Assembly (NCBI GenBank): GCA_905221435.1
Contig: CAJNDD010000015.1
Coordinates: 1-42,930 of the forward strand
DNA: 42,930 bases
Origin: a bacterium
GTDB taxonomy: Bacteria; Bacillota; Bacilli; Lactobacillales; Streptococcaceae
Reading direction: 5' to 3'
The translations under genes and the position numbers were made by a program. Below, piece after piece: positions 11,101 through 19,141 of this stretch. The notes below the pieces were generated by a model. That model had not been told where the DNA came from, did not search any database, and saw only the letters and a program-made list of their open reading frames with translations. Every line of letters begins with the position of its first letter. Within the stretch, counting starts at the first letter, position 1.

Positions 11101-12127
11101 TGTTGCGATGATTGAGATGACCTTCCTTGCACCGAGCGAGTATGCTCAAGAAAGCACTGCATCAAAGATTCTAGTAGATGGAAAAGACCTTCCTGATTTC
11201 GCTGAAAACCGTCAAGATTATCAAGTAACCTATAGCGGACAGCGTCCAAAAGTGACCGTTCAAGAAAGCAATCAAGTGGCTTCAACAGTTGTAGATAGTG
11301 GCGATGATAGCCTTCCAGTACTTGTTCGTCTCCTTTCAGAAAGTGGAAAACAAGTCAAGGAATACCGTATCCAGTTAACCAAGGAAAAACCAGTTTCTGA
11401 GAAAACAGCCCCTGCTATTCAAGAAGAGAATCCAAGTCTTGAGGTTGTCGAAAAAGAACTGGCCTTCCAGACTGTAGAAAAAGAAGATTCAAGTCTATAT
11501 GTTGGTGAAAGCCGTGTGGCTCAAGAAGGACAAGTTGGTAAGGAACGCATTCTTACATCTGTTAGTCCAGACGGAACTCGTGAAGAGAAACTCCGTGAAG
11601 TGCTTCAGGCTCCTGTTAACCGGGTTCTTCTCGTTGGAACTAAGCGAGGTACAGCCCAACCACTTGATGGAGCTACAGGTTTGGTTCATGAAAAACCAAA
11701 ACTTCTGGTTGAAGAAGAGGCAATTGATTTCAAAGTTCAAGAACGTAAGAACGATAAACTTCCAGTAGGGCAAACTCGTGTGATCCAAGAAGGCCAAAAA
11801 GGTGTACGTGTTCATCTCATCGAAGTGGACAATGGGAAACGCACTCTAAAGGAAACCTTTGATAAGCTAGCATCGCAAGATCGCATAGTAGAAGTGGGAA
11901 CTGCTGTAGCACAAGAAGAACCAAATTCACAAGTTCCTGTCAATCCAGATGCGCACCAACTGGCTCAAACAGGAGCACAATCTCAAGAAGAAAAAGCGAC
12001 ACAAACTGAAAAAGGTCACCTTCCAAATACAGGAAGTGAGTCTCAGGTGTCAGCTTTAGCAGCAGGATTGGCTCTTTTGGGCTTAGGTGCAGGACTTGCA
12101 GCTACTACTCGCAAAAAAGAAGACTAA
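5165..12127 (+). CDS. bgaA: cell-wall anchored beta-galactosidase BgaA
   Basis: BgaA is a GH2 exo-beta-galactosidase on the cell surface that removes terminal galactose from host glycans; its C-terminal modules also bind glycans. The 2320-residue protein has a YSIRK signal peptide (YSIRKFAVGTCS at 12-23, cleavage probably after residue 45), GH2 sugar-binding, Ig and barrel domains at about 140-780, the acid/base Glu559 in SIGNEIG and nucleophile Glu640 in YGSETSS. Ig-like repeats follow, then two CBM71-like F5/8 modules (about 1460-1637 and 1808-1990, both with RRWTNW or NRWTNW), two G5 domains (about 2079-2247) and the sorting signal LPNTG at 2286. Start 5165 has AAAGGAGGA just upstream. It has its own promoter and terminator. 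Confidence 0.97.
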   Translation: MEKGHWNRKRVYSIRKFAVGTCSVMIGTCAVLFGGSIIGESPVFADETPITHTVESPAVEEKEDQAVAEHKDAASVDQSQAAPIEASKPEKKEDETVAPKEEKASLKPEETAPKVESQASSQEKPVKEDLKAVTNEEVNQMIEDRKVDFNQNWHFKLNANPKEAVKPDADVSTWQKLDLPHDWSIFNDFDHQSPAQNEGGQLNGGEAWYRKTFKLDEKDLKKNVRVTFDGVYMDSQVYVNGQLVGHYPNGYNQFSYDITKYLHKDGRENVIAVHAINKQPSSRWYSGSGIYRDVTLQVTDKVHVEKNGTTILTPKLEEQQHGKVETHVASKIVNTDDKDHELVAEYQIVERGGQAVTGVVRTASRTLKAHESTSLDAILEVEQPKLWTVLNDKPALYELVTRVYRDGQLVDAKKDLFGYRYYHWTPNEGFSLNGERIKFHGVSLHHDHGALGAEENYKAEYRRLKQMKEMGVNAIRTTHNPASPQTLQIAAELGLLVQEEAFDTWYGGKKPYDYGRFFEKDATHPEARKGEKWSDYDLRTMVERDKNNPAVFMWSIGNEIGEADGKAHSLATVKRLVKVIKDVDKTRYVTMGADKFRFGDGSGGHEKIAEELDAVGFNYSEDNYKKLRAKHPNWLIYGSETSSATRTRGSYYRPESELKHSNGPERNYEQSDYGNDRVGWGKTATDSWTFDRDNAGYAGQFIWTGTDYIGEPTPWHNQNQTPVKSSYFGIVDTAGIPKNDFYLYQSQWVSAKKKPMVHLLPHWNWENRELASKVEDADGKIPVRAYSNAASVELFLNGQSLGVKTFNKKQTSDGRTYQEGANAKELYLEWKVAYQPGTLEAVARDEAGKEIARDKITTAGQPAGVRLIKEEHAIAADGKDLTYIYYEIVDSQGNVVPTANNLVRFQLHGQGQLVGVDNGEQASRERYKAQADGSWIRRAFNGKGVAIVKSTEQAGKFTLTAHSDLLKSGQVTVFTGKKEGQEKTVLGTEVPKVRTVIEKEPKMPKTVAFVYSDGSREKRPVTWSSVDVSQAGVVTVKGMADGREVEARVEVLAIAKELPTVKRVAPGTDLNAVDKYVSIAVTDGSVQEYEVDKWEIAASDKAKLSVAGSRIQMTGQLGGETIHATLVVEEGNPAAPAVPNVTVGDEAVTGLTSQKPMQYRTLAYGASLPEVVASAENADVTVVQASAANGMRASIYVQPKDGGPLQTYAIQFLEEAPKIDHLSLQVEQADGLKEDQTVKLSVHAHYQDGTQAVLPADKVTFSTSGEGEVAVRKGMLELHKPGGVTLKAEYDGAKGQVELTIQANTETKVAQSIRPVNVVTDLHQEPSLPAIVTVEYDKGFPKAHKVTWQAIPKEKLDHYQTFEVLGKVEGLNLEARAKVSVEGIVSVEEVSVTTPIAEAPQLPESVRTYDSNGHVSSAKVTWDAIRPEQYAKEGVFTVNGRLEGTQLTTKLHVRVSAQTEQGANISDQWTGSELPLAFASDSNPSDPVSNVNDKLISYNNQPANRWTNWNRKKDASVGVLFGDSGILSKRSVDNLSVGFHEDHGVGVPKSYVIEYYVGNTVPTAPKNPSFVETENHVFNDPANWKPVTNLKAPAQLKAGEMNHFTFDKVETYAVRIRMVRADNKLGTSITEVQIFAKQVAAAKQGQTRIKVDGKDLTNFNPDLTDYYLESVNGKVPTVTASVSNNGLATVVPSVREGEPVRVVAKAENGDILGEYRLHFTSNKDLLSRKPVAAAKQARLIQVGQPLELPTKVPVYFTGKDGYETKDLAVEWEEVPAENLTKAGQFTVRGRVLGSDLVAEFTVRVTDKLGEALSNNPNYDENSNQAFASATNDTDSSSHDRVDYINDGDHNENRRWTNWSPTPSSNPEVSAGVIFRENGKIVERTVAQAKLHFFADSGTDAPSKLVLERYIGPDFEVPTYYSNYQAYESGHPFNNPDNWEAVPYRADKDIEAGDEINVTFKAVKAKAMRWRMERKADKSGVAMIEMTFLAPSEYAQESTASKILVDGKDLPDFAENRQDYQVTYSGQRPKVTVQESNQVASTVVDSGDDSLPVLVRLLSESGKQVKEYRIQLTKEKPVSEKTAPAIQEENPSLEVVEKELAFQTVEKEDSSLYVGESRVAQEGQVGKERILTSVSPDGTREEKLREVLQAPVNRVLLVGTKRGTAQPLDGATGLVHEKPKLLVEEEAIDFKVQERKNDKLPVGQTRVIQEGQKGVRVHLIEVDNGKRTLKETFDKLASQDRIVEVGTAVAQEEPNSQVPVNPDAHQLAQTGAQSQEEKATQTEKGHLPNTGSESQVSALAAGLALLGLGAGLAATTRKKED

Positions 12128-12156
12128 GTTTAGTTACAAACTAAACTGAACAGGAA

Positions 12157-12184
12157 AAGGCCAGAGTGACGCTCTGGTCTTTCT
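12157..12184 (+). terminator. bgaA terminator
   Basis: CCAGAG at 12161-12166 pairs with CTCTGG at 12172-12177, extended by flanking pairs, and is followed by TTTC. A second inverted repeat, AGTTTAG/CTAAACT at 12127-12147, lies between it and the bgaA stop. Confidence 0.75.
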
Positions 12185-12222
12185 ATCTGTTACATGAATA
12201 CATAAACAGAGTTTAGAGACGT

Positions 12223-12251
12223 TTGAAGAAAGACGCTAAATATGCTATACT
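12223..12251 (+). promoter_or_regulatory. promoter of the asp1-asp2-asp3 operon
   Basis: TTGAAG at 12223-12228 and TATACT at 12246-12251 are 17 bases apart, and TGC immediately before the -10 gives an extended -10. Transcription would start near 12258, leaving a leader of about 240 bases before asp1. Confidence 0.65.
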
Positions 12252-12496
12252 AAAAAGAATAACTCTAGCAAAAATGGGTTAAGTTTTGGAGGACTATATA
12301 GTGTTGAACCACAGAAAAACACTACAAAATTGACTGATCCATTTTTAGGATTGATTTCGTCTTATGGCTCGTTAAAGTATCTCTGAAGGAAGAGGCTCTT
12401 ATTTTTGATTGCGACTATCTTCATACGGATCTTGTATACCTTAAGAGTTAAAACTGATTACAATGAAGAATTGAATGTTAAGGAGAATAGAGGGAA
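12252..12496 (+). other. long untranslated leader or gene remnant before asp1
   Basis: There is no convincing gene in these 245 bases. One frame is open from 12240 to the TGA near 12384 but lacks a start codon, and continues past the stop with a hydrophobic stretch (about 12400-12440). It could be a remnant of a membrane-protein gene or chance. An AAGGAG ribosome site for asp1 is at 12480-12485. Confidence 0.35.
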
Positions 12497-14089
12497 ATGT
12501 TTTACTTTGTACCATCTTGGTATTGTCAAGGCAGGAAATGGTATTCTACAGCTTTGCCTTTTTATTGTTCATCAAACCAGATGATGTTTGATGATACTAT
12601 GAATTTATTACAGATGTTTCAACCAGAGAAAAAAGATAGCACAATTCTAATTTTGAACTATTCACCCCATATTCGAACCTTTTTTTATCAAGAGAGAATT
12701 GAGCCAGCTAGTATGTGGAATCTATTTGATAGTCTGCAAGGTTTGACAGATGTATTGCCTCGAAAGCTTCGTTTGGACGACTTGAAATGGCCTCAGGGAG
12801 TGGAATTTTTTTATACCCCCTTTCTTGTGGATGTTTATTTAGACCAAAAACATTATGCTCAGATTAATTTTTCTCAGACTGGCAATATTTTCGACATTAT
12901 CTATTTTAAGAATGAACAGATGAACCATCGTTTAATCTTTGATGATCGTGGTATAGTTTCCAGCGTGATTTATTTTGAAAATAACCAACCAAATTATCAA
13001 GATTACCTCAATTTACAAGGTAAATGGCAATTTAGAGAATTCTTGACGACAGATAATCGTCAGGTGCTTATCAATCCTGAAGTACAAGAAGTATTTGCAA
13101 AGGCTACTTATCGTGACATTGAAGAATTAATCAAGGAAAAGCTAGAGCAATACTTAGCCTCGTTCCTAGAAAGTGATGATATGGTTATTGTTTCAGCAGA
13201 TCCTCAGCATAACCATCTTTTCCAAAAAATTAAGATGGCACACAATGTGATTTTCTCTTTCTTTGGTGAACGCTATCCGATTGAGGAGAAAGAAGAAATA
13301 CTTGAGGATCTGCAAGATACTCCATTCTTTATTATTGATAGTTTCAACAAGATTCAAAAAATGTATGAGATGGTCGGAGAAGCCCAACTTCCGCCATATT
13401 ATGAGTTAGCCCCTTATGATATCCATTTACATATTGAAGATGGGCAGCAGGAAAAGCAGCCAACGGTCTATATCAATGTTGATACTTTATCTGAAGAATA
13501 TCTTCAACCTGTCTTTACGACCATGTTTGATATGATGGTAGAGAATGAGTGGATGAAATTACTGATTGGAACCCAAGGTTTGGAGTCTGAAAGAGTAGTA
13601 TTTATCAGACAATTTGTCAAAGAATATTTGTTAAACAAGCTAGCTTCAGAAGAAAAGACATCAATTAATGAAGAAATAAACTCCATAGATAAAGAAGCTA
13701 CTTTGGATAATGAGAAGAGTTTCAGAGAGCGAATGGAGTTTAGGATGTTCCACAGTGCAGCTGAACTGGCAAAAATGATGAAAGATGTTCGCGTCATTCT
13801 TGATTTGGGAAACCCAGCAGATAAATTCACACAAATTGTTGGGATAAGTGGGGGGATACCTCAGATTAATTTATATAATTCTTCTTATGTCAAGCATGGA
13901 GAAAATGGATCTATTATAACAGATATTTCTGACCTTAAAAATGTAGTCTTGTATTACTTGACGGATATAGAATCTGTACATAAATGCAAGGCACATTCAT
14001 CTAGTAAGATCGAGCAGTACAAAAAGGGAGAAATTATCGAAATGTGGAAAAACACAATAAAGGAATTAAAGGAAAATGAGAGAGATTAG
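12497..14089 (+). CDS. asp1: accessory Sec system protein Asp1
   Basis: Asp1 is a cytosolic subunit of the Asp1-Asp2-Asp3 complex that helps deliver serine-rich repeat glycoproteins to the SecA2/SecY2 translocase; known structures have a GT-B-like fold. The 530-residue protein begins with the family N-terminus MFYFVPSWY and is of usual length. No signal peptide or membrane helix is seen. It ends with a 14-base overlap with asp2, showing coupled translation. No secA2, secY2, gtfA or gtfB gene lies nearby, which is unusual. Identification rests on the N-terminal pattern, length and position before an evident Asp2. Confidence 0.88.
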   Translation: MFYFVPSWYCQGRKWYSTALPFYCSSNQMMFDDTMNLLQMFQPEKKDSTILILNYSPHIRTFFYQERIEPASMWNLFDSLQGLTDVLPRKLRLDDLKWPQGVEFFYTPFLVDVYLDQKHYAQINFSQTGNIFDIIYFKNEQMNHRLIFDDRGIVSSVIYFENNQPNYQDYLNLQGKWQFREFLTTDNRQVLINPEVQEVFAKATYRDIEELIKEKLEQYLASFLESDDMVIVSADPQHNHLFQKIKMAHNVIFSFFGERYPIEEKEEILEDLQDTPFFIIDSFNKIQKMYEMVGEAQLPPYYELAPYDIHLHIEDGQQEKQPTVYINVDTLSEEYLQPVFTTMFDMMVENEWMKLLIGTQGLESERVVFIRQFVKEYLLNKLASEEKTSINEEINSIDKEATLDNEKSFRERMEFRMFHSAAELAKMMKDVRVILDLGNPADKFTQIVGISGGIPQINLYNSSYVKHGENGSIITDISDLKNVVLYYLTDIESVHKCKAHSSSKIEQYKKGEIIEMWKNTIKELKENERD

Positions 14090-15638
14090 TGTTCTACAAA
14101 TTGCTGATGAAAATTGGCAAGAACAATATGATATTCCAAGTAATATAAGGTGGACATTTGTTAAGCCAGAAGACATCGTATCACTTTTGCCTACTGATAT
14201 TGAGATGCTGAGTAGAAGTAGAGAAGATAGAGCTAGACTCGCAAAGATTTATGACCTTGTATTGGTGGATACGGCAGAGCATTTCGAATACATCACTGTC
14301 ATGGATATCCTGATTCAACCTTATCGTTTGTTTTACCATGAACGTTGTCAGATTACTACGAAAGATTTGGAAACATTCTTGTTTCGTAAGAAAGCAGTCA
14401 AGTTTAACTTTGAAAATCCTGAGCAGATCTTGTATAGTTTTTCTCGAGCTTTTTTTCCTCATCAAAGTGGCTCCAAGCTCAAAGTGAATCATTTGGCAGT
14501 TCATCCTCTCTTCAGTGGTCAGACTAACTATGAAGGAAACAATTATCTCAGCTTGGCTGGGCAATTTGGAGAGGATTATCAAACACTAGCAAACTATCAG
14601 TATAATATTTATCTGGATGCAGATACCCCTTTGGACTTGTGGCCAGAATTTAGGGTCTCAGGAGACTGCTCGGTCCGCTATGTTATCAAAGGTTATCCTG
14701 TCGCGCTTTCTCCAATGCAAGAATGGATTTATGATGAAACGGTCTATGACAAACCTCTAGTTTTAGACATGCAGGATTCCTACTATCTAAGCATTAGTAT
14801 TCAAGCTAAGGGACAAGGCGTCGTGAAAATAGGTCCTCTTCATCATCGAGATTCTCATTTAGGCTATGGTGACTTGTTAGTTGGTGGGAATCGCATTATT
14901 GATAAAAATAGAGAGGAACTGATTTATTTCTTCCATCCAGGTGATTTGAAACCACCTCTCAATGTATATTTTTCAGGTTATCGTCCAGCAGAAGGCTTTG
15001 AAGGATTCGATATGATGGCTGGTATGGGAGCACCCTTTTTATTGATTGGAGATCCGCGTTTAGAGGGTGGTGGTTTTTATCTTGGGTCAGATGAGTTAGA
15101 GCAAAAGCTTATTCAAGTGATTCACCATTGTTTGGATGAATTAGAATTTACAGCTGATCAGCTAGTTTTGTCTGGTTTATCAATGGGGACATTTGGCGCT
15201 CTCTATTATGCTTCTAAACTAGAACCTCACACCGTTATTGTCGGTAAACCCTTAGTAAATTTAGGAGATATTGCTGAAAATGAGTCTTCTCTCCGCCCAG
15301 GAGGTTTCCCAACATCTTTAGACATCCTTTATCGTACGATGGGCAAGTTATCTGATGAAACAGCCACAAAACTAAATGAGTATTTTTGGAAATCCTTTAG
15401 AGTTGCTGATTTTTCAAGAACAAAATTTATCATGGCATATATGAGTCAGGATGATTATGATGGTCGTGCCTATGCTACCTTGGAGGAAGAACTAAAAAAT
15501 CGTGACTATAAGGTTAGCATCATTAGTAAGAGTTTTGCTGGACGACATAATGATGATACACAAGGTGTTGTCGAATGGTTTTTTAATCAATACATAGCAC
15601 TACTAATGAATAGTTTTGAAAGGAAGTTTAATTCGTGA
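14076..15638 (+). CDS. asp2: accessory Sec system protein Asp2, O-acetyltransferase type
   Basis: Asp2 forms a complex with Asp1 and Asp3 and O-acetylates GlcNAc on the serine-rich substrate. The 520-residue protein has an alpha/beta-hydrolase region in its C-terminal half: the nucleophile Ser369 sits in GLSMGTFGALYY, and His491 in FAGRHNDD matches the catalytic histidine of the family, so the enzyme looks active. An acidic residue between them (in SQDDYDGRAYATLEEE) could complete the triad. It overlaps asp1 by 14 bases and asp3 by 4. Preservation of the active site argues that this locus still modifies a glycosylated partner. Confidence 0.92.
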   Translation: MREISVLQIADENWQEQYDIPSNIRWTFVKPEDIVSLLPTDIEMLSRSREDRARLAKIYDLVLVDTAEHFEYITVMDILIQPYRLFYHERCQITTKDLETFLFRKKAVKFNFENPEQILYSFSRAFFPHQSGSKLKVNHLAVHPLFSGQTNYEGNNYLSLAGQFGEDYQTLANYQYNIYLDADTPLDLWPEFRVSGDCSVRYVIKGYPVALSPMQEWIYDETVYDKPLVLDMQDSYYLSISIQAKGQGVVKIGPLHHRDSHLGYGDLLVGGNRIIDKNREELIYFFHPGDLKPPLNVYFSGYRPAEGFEGFDMMAGMGAPFLLIGDPRLEGGGFYLGSDELEQKLIQVIHHCLDELEFTADQLVLSGLSMGTFGALYYASKLEPHTVIVGKPLVNLGDIAENESSLRPGGFPTSLDILYRTMGKLSDETATKLNEYFWKSFRVADFSRTKFIMAYMSQDDYDGRAYATLEEELKNRDYKVSIISKSFAGRHNDDTQGVVEWFFNQYIALLMNSFERKFNS

Positions 15639-16669
15639 GATACAAAGAGGAAGTCTATTTTGCTTATTGGGATGTGCAAAGTGTATCTCAGTATTTATAT
15701 GGTTCATCTGTCAAGATTTTAGAAGATGGCCGAGTTTTATATGAGAATCAATTTATGCCGTCTGGAACAGTTATTCACGAATGGTACTCGAAAGCCAATT
15801 ATCAGGATTTGAGAAATATAAGCCAACTTCCTGATTTGAAACGGGGAGAGAAATACATCATTGGAAGCTACATAGAAACTCTTCCTGAGAGCTCTACTTA
15901 CTTAAAAGTTATTTTTATGGATTCGAGTGATAGGGAGATTTTTTCTCATAGTGTGAAACAAGGGGAGACAGTAAGTGTTTATGTGCCAAATGATACCCAT
16001 CACTATAAAATTCAATTAGTGAGTGGTGGTTGCCATCGGTTCTTGTTTGAAGGAATCTATATTGCTCAAGAAGGGATAGCAGACTATACGGTTGATCGTT
16101 ATTGGATTTCAGATTTACTTTATAAGGATAATAAGAGAGATACTATTTACGTTTGCTTTACAGAGCCTGATCTCAATCGGACAGGTTTTGTTCCAGAAAG
16201 AGTGCAAAAACATTTTCCAAATTTAGTGATGGTGAATTCTTCCTATAAAAGCACACTTTTATATATGGAAAAAATTTTTTTCAGAATCCTACTCGAAAAA
16301 ATTGAGGATTTGTCAGAACAGTATGCTTTTAAAAAAGTGGCTTTTATTGGCTATGGGCCTATTTCAAATATTGTAGCTCTGTTTTACTCAAAACAATTTT
16401 TAACTTCTTATGCCTTGGTAACGGATAATTTTCTAGCTGAATTAGACTATCATCACCTACTGGAACGCCATCGAAAACGAGTACATTATCCGATTTTTAG
16501 GGATTTATTGCTATATCGATTTGATTCAACAAGAGTTAAAGAATATGCAAATTTGAAAATGGCAACTCAGGAACTATCCAATTGTGTCCATCTATTAGAT
16601 CAGTCACTTTTATTACAGAATATAAATCTAGAGACAACAGAAGACTGGATGAGGAGAAATATAAACTGA
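15635..16669 (+). CDS. asp3: accessory Sec system protein Asp3 with extra C-terminal hydrolase-like domain
   Basis: Residues 1 to about 150 read as an Asp3 domain, a beta-sandwich partner of Asp1 with carbohydrate-module character (LKRGEKYIIGSYIE, GCHRFLFEGIYI). Residues from about 160 to 344 form a second domain with an alpha/beta-hydrolase look: AFIGYGPISNIVALFYSKQ resembles the Asp2 segment around its nucleophile (GLSMGTFGALYYASK), but the serine position is glycine. This suggests a non-catalytic Asp2-like module. The start is GTG at 15635 within GTGA, overlapping the asp2 stop, with AAGGAA upstream. No terminator is seen after it. I cannot recall whether the longer form is common in the family. 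Confidence 0.82.
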   Translation: MRYKEEVYFAYWDVQSVSQYLYGSSVKILEDGRVLYENQFMPSGTVIHEWYSKANYQDLRNISQLPDLKRGEKYIIGSYIETLPESSTYLKVIFMDSSDREIFSHSVKQGETVSVYVPNDTHHYKIQLVSGGCHRFLFEGIYIAQEGIADYTVDRYWISDLLYKDNKRDTIYVCFTEPDLNRTGFVPERVQKHFPNLVMVNSSYKSTLLYMEKIFFRILLEKIEDLSEQYAFKKVAFIGYGPISNIVALFYSKQFLTSYALVTDNFLAELDYHHLLERHRKRVHYPIFRDLLLYRFDSTRVKEYANLKMATQELSNCVHLLDQSLLLQNINLETTEDWMRRNIN

Positions 16670-16931
16670 AAATAACTTTCTATGGATCACTTGCCTAAAA
16701 TTTATAGCAAATTTTAGCTAATGTATGATAGATTTTAGCGAAATGGAATAATTAGAAAGCATCATAGTCTGGCTTGCTATAAAAGTTTCTCACATTTTGG
16801 TTTAAAAAATTTTGGGAACATTCTATGTGAAAAAATCATAAACCGAAACTTGCGCATTGTATATGATAAAGCCTATTTCTATATTGATATGAATAACAAA
16901 AGAAAATTAGCGGTCTTTTCTGGGTAATGCT
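16670..16931 (+). other. AT-rich intergenic region between asp3 and the serine-rich gene
   Basis: I see no gene, RNA gene or clear terminator in this stretch. It is AT-rich with several short imperfect repeats of TTTTAGC. The gap plus the strong promoter at its end separate the serine-rich gene from the asp operon transcriptionally. Confidence 0.6.
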
Positions 16932-16960
16932 TTGACAGATTGAACTTCAAACCTTATAAT
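16932..16960 (+). promoter_or_regulatory. consensus promoter of the serine-rich protein gene
   Basis: TTGACA at 16932-16937 and TATAAT at 16955-16960 are perfect consensus boxes with the ideal 17-base spacing. Transcription would start near 16967, about 32 bases before the ATG. This predicts strong constitutive expression. Confidence 0.88.
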
Positions 16961-16998
16961 AGTAGTGATAAATAGTTTTTGGGAGAAAAAATAATATA

Positions 16999-19101
16999 AT
17001 GAGTAAAAAAGAAGAGTTATCAGGATTTCAGCTCCTGTTATCGAAGATCAAGCGATTGGTCAATGAGGAAGAGAATGACTATGATGATTACCATTCGGAT
17101 GAAGTCGAAGTGAAACCTGTTAGCAAAAAGATGAGGGAACAAAAAGAAATGGTGAGGAAAGCTAGTGAGAGTTTTGAATTACCATTAGAGTCTGTTTCAG
17201 TTATGGAAGTTCTAGAAGCTTTCCAAGAAAAAAATAGTTTAAACATGGCTGAATTGATAAAAAATGTCAGCTTGAGTTTATCGACTAGTGCACTCGCTTC
17301 ACTGAGTGATTTCATCGCAGTTTCTTATAGTGAATCTTATAGTCAAAGTATTTCTGAAAAGGGCTACTCTTTGCGTAATTCAATGTCTGCTTCTTACTCG
17401 ATTAGTGATTCTTTTTCAGTGTCAGAATCTCTCTCAGTTTCTTCTGTTGAAGAATCTATGAGCCATAGTTTATATGTCTCTGATTCAGAAAGCTTATTGT
17501 CTAGCCAAAGTGCTAGTGTAGCAGAGTTAGAATCACTTAGTGTTTCGCAGTCTTTGTCAGTTAGTGCTTCTTTGTTAGAAAGTGAAGAAACGAGCACCTT
17601 AGAATCGAAAGAAACCTCTGTTTCTGCCTCTATCTCAGATGGCAGTTCAGCCCCTGTCTCAGAAAGCGAAAGCTACAGTGAATCAGCTTCACAAGAACAT
17701 ATCACCTCTGTTTCCGTCAGCACTATGGCTTCTGTTTCCGAGAGTGAGGAAACAAGTATTTTAGAATCAGAATCGATTTCTGAAAGTACTTCTGATTTTG
17801 TATTTGAAAGTGAGAGTCATAGTGAATCAGAATCGCAGCAAGTTATTGACTCCGTTTCCATCAGCACTATGGCTTCTGTTTCCGAGAGTGAAGAACCAAG
17901 CATTTTAGAATCAGAATCGCTTTCTGAAAGTACTTCTGATTTTGTATTTGAAAGTGAGAGTCATAGTGAATCAGCCTCACAAGAACTCATCACCTCAGTT
18001 TCCATCAGCACTATGGCTTCTATTTCCGAGAGTGAGGAAACAAGTATTTTCGAATCAGAATCCATTTCTGAAAGTTCTTCAGATTTTGTCTCAGAAAGCG
18101 AAAGCTACAGTGATTCAGCTTTACAAGAACATATCACCTCAGTTTCCATCAGCACTATGGATTCTGTTTCAGAGAGTGAGGAAACAAGTATTTTAGAATC
18201 AGAATCGCTTTCTGACAGTGTTTCAGATTTTGTCTCAGAAAGCGAAAGCTACAGTGAATCAGCTTCACAAGAACATATCACCTCTGTTTCCATCAGCACT
18301 ATAGATTCTGTTTCCGAGAGTGAGGAAACAAGTATTTTAGAATCAGAATCTATTTCTGAAAGTACTTCTGATTTTGTCTCAGAAAGCGAAAGCTACAATG
18401 ATTCAGCCTCACAAGAACTCATCGCCTCTGTTTCCATCAGCACTATGGCTTCTGTTTCCGAGAGTGAAGAACCAAGCATTTTCGATTCAGAATCTATTTC
18501 TGAAAGTTCTTCAGAACATGTCTCAGAAAGTGAGGGTCATAGTGAATTAGCCTCACAAGAACTCATCAACTCTGTTTCCATCAGCACTATGGATTCTGTT
18601 CCCGAGAGTGAGGAAACAAGTATTTTAGAATCAGAATCTATTTCTGAAAGTTCTTCTGATTTTGTCTCAGAAAGTGAAAGCTACAGTGAATCAGCTTCAC
18701 AACACTTCAGCGACTCTGTTTCGTTCAGTGCCTCAGACCTTATCTCAGAGAGTGAGGAAGCTAGTGTTTCAGAAAGTGAGGAAATATTTATTACCGAATC
18801 TATCTTTGATAGCTCTTCAGATGAAGTGGATTCAAAACATCTAGTTAATTTAGTAGAAGTTGAAGATAATGTAGGTGAGTTTGTGGATGAGACAAATCCC
18901 CCGGCAGCTCTGCCAACGGAGGATTTGGAGAATGAAAATTCATGGATGGGGCAAGAGAGTGAAGAGGATATGCAAAAATCAGCTTCTCAGCAGCTATCTC
19001 GTGAGTTTAAAAATGTCGTAAGTGGATTATCTGGTTTGAGCTCTATTATTCATAACAAGGGCGGAAAGAATCATTCAATAGATAATAATATTTTTGAATA
19101 A
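16999..19101 (+). CDS. serine-rich repeat protein without visible signal peptide or cell-wall anchor
   Basis: This 700-residue protein consists of an acidic/basic N-terminal region (1-110), a Ser/Glu-rich core (about 115-610) and an acidic C-terminal region. The core holds eight 48-residue repeats; one unit has about 35% Ser and 21% Glu. Its neighbours asp1-3 suggest it is a substrate of the Asp complex. However, the N-terminus (MSKKEELSGFQLLLSKIKRL) has no KxYKxGKxW motif or hydrophobic core, and the C-terminus has no LPXTG, membrane helix or basic tail. It therefore looks cytosolic or exported by an unknown route. It has its own perfect promoter and a ribosome site GGGAGA at 16981-16986, and is followed closely by the GH1-like gene. 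No family recognised beyond the serine-rich composition. Confidence 0.85.
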   Translation: MSKKEELSGFQLLLSKIKRLVNEEENDYDDYHSDEVEVKPVSKKMREQKEMVRKASESFELPLESVSVMEVLEAFQEKNSLNMAELIKNVSLSLSTSALASLSDFIAVSYSESYSQSISEKGYSLRNSMSASYSISDSFSVSESLSVSSVEESMSHSLYVSDSESLLSSQSASVAELESLSVSQSLSVSASLLESEETSTLESKETSVSASISDGSSAPVSESESYSESASQEHITSVSVSTMASVSESEETSILESESISESTSDFVFESESHSESESQQVIDSVSISTMASVSESEEPSILESESLSESTSDFVFESESHSESASQELITSVSISTMASISESEETSIFESESISESSSDFVSESESYSDSALQEHITSVSISTMDSVSESEETSILESESLSDSVSDFVSESESYSESASQEHITSVSISTIDSVSESEETSILESESISESTSDFVSESESYNDSASQELIASVSISTMASVSESEEPSIFDSESISESSSEHVSESEGHSELASQELINSVSISTMDSVPESEETSILESESISESSSDFVSESESYSESASQHFSDSVSFSASDLISESEEASVSESEEIFITESIFDSSSDEVDSKHLVNLVEVEDNVGEFVDETNPPAALPTEDLENENSWMGQESEEDMQKSASQQLSREFKNVVSGLSGLSSIIHNKGGKNHSIDNNIFE
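17656..18807 (+). repeat. eight tandem 144-bp repeats in the serine-rich gene
   Basis: Units begin at 17656, 17800, 17944, 18088, 18232, 18376, 18520 and 18664, exactly 144 bases (48 codons) apart. Each carries the phrase SxSxSTMxSVSESEExSI and ESES motifs. The last unit diverges after its first third. Exact in-frame spacing predicts copy-number variation between strains by recombination. Confidence 0.9.
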
Positions 19102-19141
19102 TAACAATCTAAATTATAAAGAAAAAATAAAAGGAGTCGTC

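Noticed and set aside
12240..12383. Open frame of 48 codons in the asp1 leader
   Set aside because: There is no start codon or ribosome site and it spans the proposed promoter; noted only as a possible remnant.
17656..18807. Regular repeats considered as a CRISPR-like array
   Set aside because: The period is a multiple of three, repeats are continuous without unique spacers, and they lie inside an open reading frame.
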